The notes under the pieces were generated by a model. That model worked only from the letters and a program-made list of their open reading frames with translations. It made no database searches and was not told where the DNA came from. A DNA stretch of 64,000 nucleotides, taken from Dactylorhiza incarnata. Lineage: Eukaryota; Streptophyta; Magnoliopsida; Asparagales; Orchidaceae. A program made the translations under genes and the position numbers. Position 1 is the stretch's first letter; every line of letters begins with the position of its first letter. Positions 58,531 through 64,000 of the stretch are shown here, one piece after another. The stretch covers positions 12,383,001-12,447,000 of the forward strand of contig JAWHQI010000040.1 in NCBI GenBank assembly GCA_033032865.1, given 5' to 3'.

Positions 58531-58857
58531 AATACCACACTCTTTTAGATGATCATGAAACTCGTGACTTAGGTATTCACCACCTCGATCAGATCAGAGT
58601 GCCTTAATCCTTTTTCCTAATTGGTTATCTACTTCATTCTTAAACTCTTTGAACTTTTCAAAGGTTTCAGATTTACACTTCATAAGATATATATATATAT
58701 ATATATATATATCTGTATCTACTGAAATCATCAGTAAATATAACGAAGTAGTAGTACCCACCTCTAGCCATAGAACTCATGGATCTGCATACATCACTAT
58801 GTATTATTCCTAAGAGATCATCAGCCCTCTCACTACAACTAGTGAAAGGGGCATTTG
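58531..58857 (-). pseudogene. Copia-1 integrase core, first half
   Basis: Minus strand, from element C outward: ECGI, then SDRGGEYLSHEFHDH, a neighbouring-frame stretch, FVIFTDDFSRY, ARGGYYYF, DLLGIIHSDVC and APFTSCSERA. The catalytic Asp residues are in HSDVC and SDRGGE. An (AT)13 run at 58687-58712 expands the coding sequence into alternating Tyr-Ile. The frame ends at 58857, where D begins; the expected upstream integrase, protease and gag are not next to it. Confidence 0.85.
58687..58712. repeat. (AT)13 microsatellite in copia-1 integrase
   Basis: Twenty-six bases of alternating AT within the integrase coding strand, read as repeated Tyr-Ile. Confidence 0.95.
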
Positions 58858-60568
58858 TGTTGGGAAAAACCATCTAATTTAACTTAACAAATTACCTAAA
58901 AGTGATTTATTTCTTAGGTTGAATTACCCATTATATAGTAAGGGTAATCTGGTCATTAGATGTCGTATGATGTCACACTGAACCTAGGGTGTCAAGACCA
59001 GATCAAGAGAAGCACAATTTGGGCAAAGTTAACATTTGCGTCGAATAGAAATCGACGCAACATCGAGTTAATGTCGACGCTACTCTGACTAGAAGTCCAA
59101 GTGGTCCAACCCTTCTGTCGAAGTAATTCAAGTCGACGTTACATCGAATGGATATCTACGTAGAGGTCATGGACCTGTCGAAGTACCTTGAGAAGTCGAC
59201 GCAGCTTCTACTTCAACTCAACACAGAGGGAAGTATCTATCGAAGCCATCTAAAGTCGGCACAATTTGGACTTCATCTCGACACAGATACAAAAGTTCAG
59301 AGCCATGCCTTCAACTCGACGGTTATGTCGATAAGATATCGATGCAACGTCGACAAGCAGACTTCAATTAGAGCAAGAATGAAATCAAAGCTGCTCTTAC
59401 AAGGAATCGAAGGTGCGTCGATAAGAGAGGAAGAGAACTCGACGCTACGTCGAATACAGTCTGAAATGGAAACCTTTTCAGCTGTCATTTTTGACCCTCT
59501 CTCATGGTTCACAATATTGAAGACCGTTCTCCAACGGCTTAATAATTGCCTCAAATTGAAAGAAGAATTAAAAGAGGTCAGAAAAACTTTCTTGGAAACA
59601 AGCTTACAGATGATGGACGGGTCGTGAATTAAAGAAGGAAAGAAAGAGAATTTGTCCAAGGCAAAATACCTTTTCAAGACCTACCAGTAAAGGAAATTAA
59701 TTCAAATTTAAGAGGGACAATATAAGGGAAGAGAAGAAAGAGAAACATAGAGCATTCATCACAATCGGCTAAACTTTTTCAATCAGGGCTTCTTCTTCTT
59801 CTTCCTCCAGGAACCCTAATAGAGAAAACACAGAGAATAAAGAACAACTGCTCTCCCTCTCTTAGAATAGAATAACAGAAGGCTGCTAATCATCAATATC
59901 ATATAGCAACCAAAAGGAAGAGAAAGGATCTGACTATCTTAGCTCCTACAAATCATCACAATCATAAGCAGGAGTTCATCATCAGCAGATCCAGTGAAAA
60001 GAATAATGAAGTTGTTCCTGATACAGTCTTCATAAGAATTCTGAAAACAGAATTCTTCTTCCTCCCTCTTCTTATTTTTCCTTCTCACTCCCAACTGTAA
60101 AAGAGTTTTGAGAATCCCTCTTCCAAAGGATTAAGTGGTTCAAGATCTCCTTATCAAAAGATCTGGTTGGTTCAAGATCTCCTTATCAAAAGATCTGGTT
60201 GGTTCATGATCTCCTTATCAAAAGATCAGTGGTTCTGAGAGTCTCCTTGTCAAAAGACTCAGGCACAGGTGGTGCAATCCTACCAGGTGGTAGAAGAGAG
60301 GACTACACACATTTTGGGGAACCTCTATAAAATCTTTGTGTCTTCTGGTTGCTTATTTTCTGTGCTGTCCCATATAGTTTACTTTTTATATTACTGCTTT
60401 TCTTGCTTTACTTAAACAGTCTGTGTTTTATTTTGTGTGTGGAATTGTAGAGCATAACACTTAGTTTTTTTATTGTATTTGCACAAATTGGATAGAAATA
60501 TTTTAAATCTCTATTCACCCCCCCCCCCCCCTCTAGAGTATATCTCAGGGGCACACAGTGCACTTTTA
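58858..60568 (+). repeat. D LTR
   Basis: About 1.7 kb, starting TGTTGGGAAA and ending CACTTTTA (expected CA changed to TA). It contains TCGACG/CGTCGA words at 59035-59460, four 33-bp repeats with AGATCTCCTTATCAAAAGAT at about 60135-60255, and a C14 run (60518-60531) within the CACCCCCTCTAG motif shared with copia-2. The 159-codon ORF at 59148-59627 lies in this LTR and is not supported. Confidence 0.7.
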
Positions 60569-60668
60569 ATTGGCATCAGAGGTAGGTTGATCATTAAAAG
60601 GTTAACACCTTGGTCAAAAAGACCTCCTACACTTATTTCTTTATTACAAATATATTTCATAAAGAAAA

Positions 60669-60746
60669 ATGAGTTCTAAGGATTATGCTTCTACAAGACC
60701 TCCAGTGTGTAATCTGAATAAGTTTACACTCAAAAAGGCCAGATAA
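60669..60746 (+). pseudogene. D gag start, truncated
   Basis: MSSKDYASTRPPVC followed by NKFTLKKAR and a TAA: the first 25 residues of a copia gag, aligned to copia-2's start (PICTKENFPMWKERV). It is cut off at the junction with copia-2. Confidence 0.6.
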
Positions 60747-60764
60747 AACTTTATATTAATTTTA

Positions 60765-60973
60765 TTGTAGTCATCAACAATCACCAAGGTATAAGCTTTA
60801 CCTCCTAAACTCCTAACTGGCATGGGACCAAATAGATCCCTATGAAGCAGATATAAACATCTGGTAGAATCTTTGTCAATTATGCTCTTAAAGTTATCCC
60901 GAGTCTGCTTGCCCATTTGGCATGCATGACAAGGTCTCTCTTTAATGTACTTAACATCAGGTGTGTTACGCAC
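60765..60973 (-). pseudogene. Copia-2 integrase start, truncated
   Basis: Minus strand with CHACQMGKQTRDNFKS (zinc-binding), LYLLHRDLFGPMPVRSLGG (first catalytic Asp) and AYTLVIVDDY. It then runs into D, so the rest of the core is lost. Confidence 0.83.
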
Positions 60974-61055
60974 TAAGTTGTGAGAAAATAACGTATTTAT
61001 AGTTTTGAAATTAATATGTGCTAGTCTCTTGTGCCATTGGTCACAGAGAGATGCA

Positions 61056-61430
61056 CTATCTTTTACTAAAAAGCATACTGGTGTAGAAGAGTCTAAGCAA
61101 AGGAAATTTTAAGCAGAAAAAATTTCTACTCCGAGTGTCTGTTAAAATAGTTTCTGATGAATCAGACGACTTTATCAAGCAATTGTCCTTATAGAACTCA
61201 ACCATATAGCCTTTATCACATAATTGACTTATGCTAAAAATATTATGTTGTAATCCTTTAACATACGCTATGTCTGTGAAATAGACTATACCGCTGGTAA
61301 TCATACTGTAGCCTTTTGTGATCCCCCGATCAGATCCACCAAAGATAACCTTTGGACCATCCTTGATTAGGGTGTAATTTTGCAATAGGCTTCTTGTTCC
61401 GGTCATGTGTTGTGAACATCCACTGTTCAA
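61056..61430 (-). pseudogene. Copia-2 protease and pre-integrase region
   Basis: MNSGCSQHMTGTRSLLQNY: the residue before SGC is Asn where copia proteases have the catalytic Asp, so protease activity is lost even without a stop. It continues VIFGGSDRGITKGYSMI and NIFSISQLCDKGYMVEF, the gag-pre-integrase type sequence that precedes the zinc domain. Confidence 0.82.
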
Positions 61431-61612
61431 ATACCAGATAGGCGTGATGTTGGCCTTTGGACATACATGTAATCAGTAATCAATTGCCCTTAGGAACCCA
61501 AAAGAATTTGGGTCCTTGGCTTCTTGTTAGATGACTTCCACTTGGAGTGTTAATATTGTGAGTGGACGTCCTTGCATTATTAACTAGTGGAATTCTGGAA
61601 TTCTAGAATTCT

Positions 61613-61849
61613 TTAGATTAAACCAACAATCCATGGCGAAGTGACCAACCTTGTCACAACACCAGCAATCGAATCTGTTGTACCGCCTTTTTCTCTCCTG
61701 CTTAACTCTTTGAATGGGGGGGATCTAGCAGGAGCTACCGACTTGGAGGCAGAAACCTCGTGATTGCAGCAAACACATGGCTCCTTCTCAAGTGGTTTCG
61801 TAGCAATAGATTTAACTTTTGGTGCTTTCTTTGCTGACGGTCCATGCAT
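61613..61849 (-). pseudogene. Copia-2 gag C-terminal region with second knuckle
   Basis: A basic, Ser/Lys-rich segment (APKVKSIATKPLEKEPCVCC). Near 61620-61670 a neighbouring frame encodes CWCCDKVGHFAMDC, a CX2CX4HX4C knuckle, so a shift separates it from the rest. Confidence 0.6.
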
Positions 61850-62089
61850 GAATGAACCATAGTCCTTGAGGACTATCTCTTCGTAAGGTGCTTTGAAAGC
61901 AGTCGTTCCGAAATTTCGGCGATGGCTCCATCATTGGTTATTCTTACTTGAATCAACGTGAGTTGGTCTTGTAAGGTGACCATAAGACGTTTCAAAGTCA
62001 TAGGAATTTGTAAGAAAAACTACCTTCTTGAAGGAAGGTTGACTTTGATTAGCCTTACCCTTACCCTTAACGACTCTTCTCTAAGCAGC

Positions 62090-62572
62090 CTAACTTTTCT
62101 CGGTCTGATGACCGATACCGCTACCCTTCGCAGGAGTTGAAAAGTCATCAATGAGAGGAAGGATGGTCTTTGGTTTAGAAAAGCTTTCCAATAGCTTTAT
62201 CTCAACCATTAGCTTCCCTTCCAACTCAATTATGGATTTCTCCTTCATCTTTAATAGTTCAGCAGAGCTTTTGAGTTCGTCCTTCAAGAGTTGTACTTCA
62301 TCTCTGAAAGGAAGTAATTTTTCAATTTCTTCCCTCAGATCCGATTTCACGGTCTTGAGGGTCGCAATCTCTTTGGCTTGGTATTTAACTGCCTTGTGAC
62401 ATCTGTTAAATAACTTCAACAATGCTTGGTGTTGAACCATCAATTCAGATTCCTCTTGAGAAGTGTAGACTTCATCCGCATTGGACTCAGCTTCAGAATC
62501 AGAAAGAGGAGTGTGTGAGTTTACCTTCCCCTCATAAGGGGTGTCGTAGTTTTCCTCATCAGTTTGAGTCAT
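62090..62572 (-). pseudogene. Copia-2 gag coiled-coil extension
   Basis: 160 codons: an acidic start (SDSEAESNADEVYTSQEESE), then a long helix with heptad-like spacing (KEIATLKTVKSDLREEIEKL, LLKDELKSSAELLKMKEKS). A coiled coil between the two knuckles is typical of the extended gag of SIRE-lineage elements. It is in a different frame from the upstream gag. Confidence 0.6.
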
Positions 62573-62727
62573 GAGCCGAAGTAGGCTTCTTCTTCTGAGC
62601 TTGACTCGTCTGAGTCGACGTCGCTCAGAATTTTAGACTTCTTAGCCAAGAAGCTCTTTTCCTCCTTCTTCTTACTTTTGAATGATTTCTTGTCTTCCTT
62701 TCTCGAACTATTTTTCTTCTTGTACGG

Positions 62728-63786
62728 TCATTCTGCAATCACATGCACTGGCTTATTACAGCAGTAACAAATAATGTCAGTCGAAATATGTTTGTTCGGT
62801 TTAGTTTTATACCTGTCATTTTTGTGTCCCTTCTTGAGATGTTCACAATCACGTCTTGATCTTCTATGAATCGATGAGGAGGATTGATTTCTCCTCTGCT
62901 TCCTTTTGTTTAGCAATCTCTTGAATTTCTTGTAGGGTAGGTAGAACTCTCCATTGGACATGTCTGAGCTTGATGAGCAAGCTACAGACTCGTTATCTTC
63001 CTCTGACGACTGTGTCCTCATCGGTAACATGATCTCACCTTTCATTGACCCTTCGGCCTTCAGTGCTATGGACTTCTCCTTTCTAGAAGTCCTACTGTCT
63101 TCTTCCTCAGCTTTCCTGATGCTGAGCTTCAATTCATGTGAAAGGAGCTTCCCAAAAAATATCTGAGGCTCCATAGTAGCCAGCTTACCGAATTCCATGA
63201 TGGCAATAGCCTTGATATCCCATTATTTCGTCAGGGATCTCAAGAACTTATCATTCAGTTCACCAACAGTGAATTCCCGATCATAGTTCCTTACACCGTC
63301 GACGATCTTGAAGAACTTCTCATAAGTGTTAGAAATAGAGTCCCTTGGATCTTGCTTGAAAGCTTTGTATTCTTGATTTAGCAAAGATCTTCGATCATCC
63401 CTTACTTCTTCCGTACCTTCCATCAGGACGATAAGAGAATCCCACATCTCTTTAGCAGATTTGCAGTGGAAGAGATTCTATAGTATAGAGTCATCCACAT
63501 CACTAGCAATTATATTCTTCCCCTTCTTGTCCAAGGCAACAAGAGCAATCTCGTCCTTCGTTAAATTAAGCATCTTCTTAGGAACTTGTACGTCATGGTT
63601 GATTGTAGATGCCGTCATGGGGACATGGGGACCTTCTTCAACAATCTGAAAGATCCTTAGATCGGCGGCTTCCATGTAAAACCGCACTCTTTCCTTCCAC
63701 ATGGGGAAGTTCTCTTTTGTGCAAATCGGCAACTTCATGGAAGAATCCTTGTTTGTATCCATTCCAGACATGGTGTCTTTGAACAA
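62728..63786 (-). pseudogene. Copia-2 gag N-terminal region
   Basis: One minus-strand frame with stops near 63478, 63223 and 62728. It starts MFKDTMSGMDTNKDSSMKLP, then FPMWKERVRFYMEA, MWDSLIVLMEGTEEV, YEKFFKIVDGVRNYDREFT and LNDKFLRSLTK, the UBN2-type copia gag core. A Ser-rich, basic tail follows (RKQRRNQSSSSIHRRSRRDC). The first knuckle CYCCNKPVHVIAE is followed by TGA exactly where the fourth Cys belongs. Confidence 0.83.
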
Positions 63787-63834
63787 CTAGATAGAGGACT
63801 TTGTTCAAGGTGTTAACCTCTTAACGAACAACCT

Positions 63835-63846
63835 CCTCTGATACCA
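63835..63846 (-). other. Copia-2 primer-binding site
   Basis: Minus strand TGGTATCAGAGG, two bases from the LTR end, the initiator-Met-type site common in copia elements. Confidence 0.8.
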
Positions 63847-63848
63847 AT

Positions 63849-64000
63849 TGAAAGTATCTAGTTTCTACCTATCACCTAGAGGGGGGTGAATAGGTGAATT
63901 CTATGGCTTTCAAGCGGAATTAAAATCTTGAAAGAAAAGCACACAGAAAATAAAGAGCACACACAAACACAAGGATTTATAGTGGTTCCCCGGTATGTGT
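63849..64000 (-). repeat. Copia-2 5' LTR, partial
   Basis: Starts TGAAAGTATC on the plus strand and includes CACCTAGAGGGGGGTGAATA, a motif also near the end of D's LTR (in complement). It runs off the window. Confidence 0.7.

Larger units (their letters stand above)
35174..58857 (-). mobile_element. Copia-1: Angela/Tork-like Ty1/copia element, interrupted and 5'-truncated
   Basis: Minus-strand element in three pieces: 35174-38256 (3' LTR, RNase H, RT), 49618-50500 (start of RT, integrase C-terminus) and 58531-58857 (integrase core). Array B and element C separate the pieces. The integrase-before-RT order and the motifs (SDLIEVVNT-type core start, GVSERRNRTLLDMVRSMM, MDVKTAFLNG, YIAAVNAAKEAVW) are copia-type and look closest to Angela/Tork. 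Gag and the 5' LTR are absent within the window. The left LTR end is replaced by E2, so E2 probably inserted into it. This is the oldest visible layer of the nest. Confidence 0.85.
58858..60764 (+). mobile_element. D: SIRE-like copia fragment (5' LTR, leader, start of gag)
   Basis: Plus-strand fragment. LTR about 58858-60568, primer-binding site TGGCATCAGAGG at 60571-60582 (iMet type with one change), leader, then gag start at 60669. It stops abruptly near 60745-60765, where minus-strand integrase of copia-2 begins. The LTR end and leader (GGTTAACACCTTG) resemble copia-2's, so D belongs to the same lineage but is a different, diverged member. Confidence 0.75.
60765..64000 (-). mobile_element. 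Copia-2: SIRE-like Ty1/copia element, 3' half missing
   Basis: Minus-strand element entering from the right edge: partial 5' LTR (63849-64000), primer-binding site TGGTATCAGAGG (63835-63846), gag, linker, protease and the beginning of integrase, ending near 60765 at D. RT, RNase H and 3' LTR are absent. Gag with a long charged, coiled-coil extension and two knuckles, and the CSxHMTG protease context, fit the SIRE (Sirevirus) lineage; I infer this from motifs only. Confidence 0.8.

Noticed and set aside
59148..59627. 159-codon plus-strand ORF
   Set aside because: Lies inside the D LTR between TCGACG repeats, with no recognisable domain and no second copy to test conservation.
1..64000. A host single-copy gene or a bacterial-type operon
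   Set aside because: Every long coding stretch is a retroelement domain or lies inside a defined element. No host exon structure or prokaryotic signals were found.

Overview
This is plant nuclear DNA made almost entirely of nested LTR retrotransposons. I see no single-copy host gene, no rRNA or tRNA gene and nothing bacterial. The evidence is Ty3/gypsy and Ty1/copia pol domains of plant-specific lineages, plant-type primer-binding sites (tRNA-iMet and tRNA-Asp type), plant-like TATA boxes, GT..AG introns, 5-bp target-site duplications (TSDs), and decay dominated by stops that C-to-T change explains. I cannot name the species.

Layout from left to right. E2 (1-35173, minus strand) is a Tekay/Del-like chromovirus whose 3' LTR runs off the left edge. 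E1 (1592-15292, minus strand) is a Tat-lineage Ty3/gypsy element inserted in E2's 3' LTR (TSD ctcgc/ctcac). E1 holds a gag-protease frame, RT, a double RNase H and an integrase, a 95-bp minisatellite, and two decayed intron-bearing genes on the opposite strand. E2's pol follows (15563-18838). Its protease active site is split by array A (18839-30833, TSD gttgc/gtggc), a tandem chain of a non-autonomous element: one remnant LTR, three full LTRs and three internal regions. E2's gag remnant, primer-binding site and 5' LTR end at 35173.

From 35174 the host is an Angela/Tork-like copia element (copia-1, minus strand), probably the base of the whole nest. Array B (38257-49617, plus strand, TSD gtcga) interrupts its reverse transcriptase; B is LTR-internal-LTR-internal-LTR with two intact 410-codon ORFs. 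Element C (50501-58530, minus strand, TSD aatac) interrupts its integrase. At 58858 copia-1 is joined to a SIRE-like fragment D (plus strand), which meets a second SIRE-like element, copia-2 (minus strand), head to head near 60765. Copia-2 runs off the right edge inside its 5' LTR.

The most interesting part is the A/B/C group of non-autonomous elements. All three use the same tRNA-Asp-type primer-binding site and a similar polypurine tract (PPT). All begin their LTR with a 9-bp stem-loop whose eighth pair differs in a compensatory way between A and B/C. All carry extra PPT-like copies inside the internal region. All encode a zinc-knuckle protein ending in a shared LPVHFSF tail that differs between B and C only by synonymous changes. 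None has pol, so they presumably depend on enzymes from an Athila/Tat-type partner that is absent here. In addition, seven LTR families in the window each carry their own iterated short palindrome.
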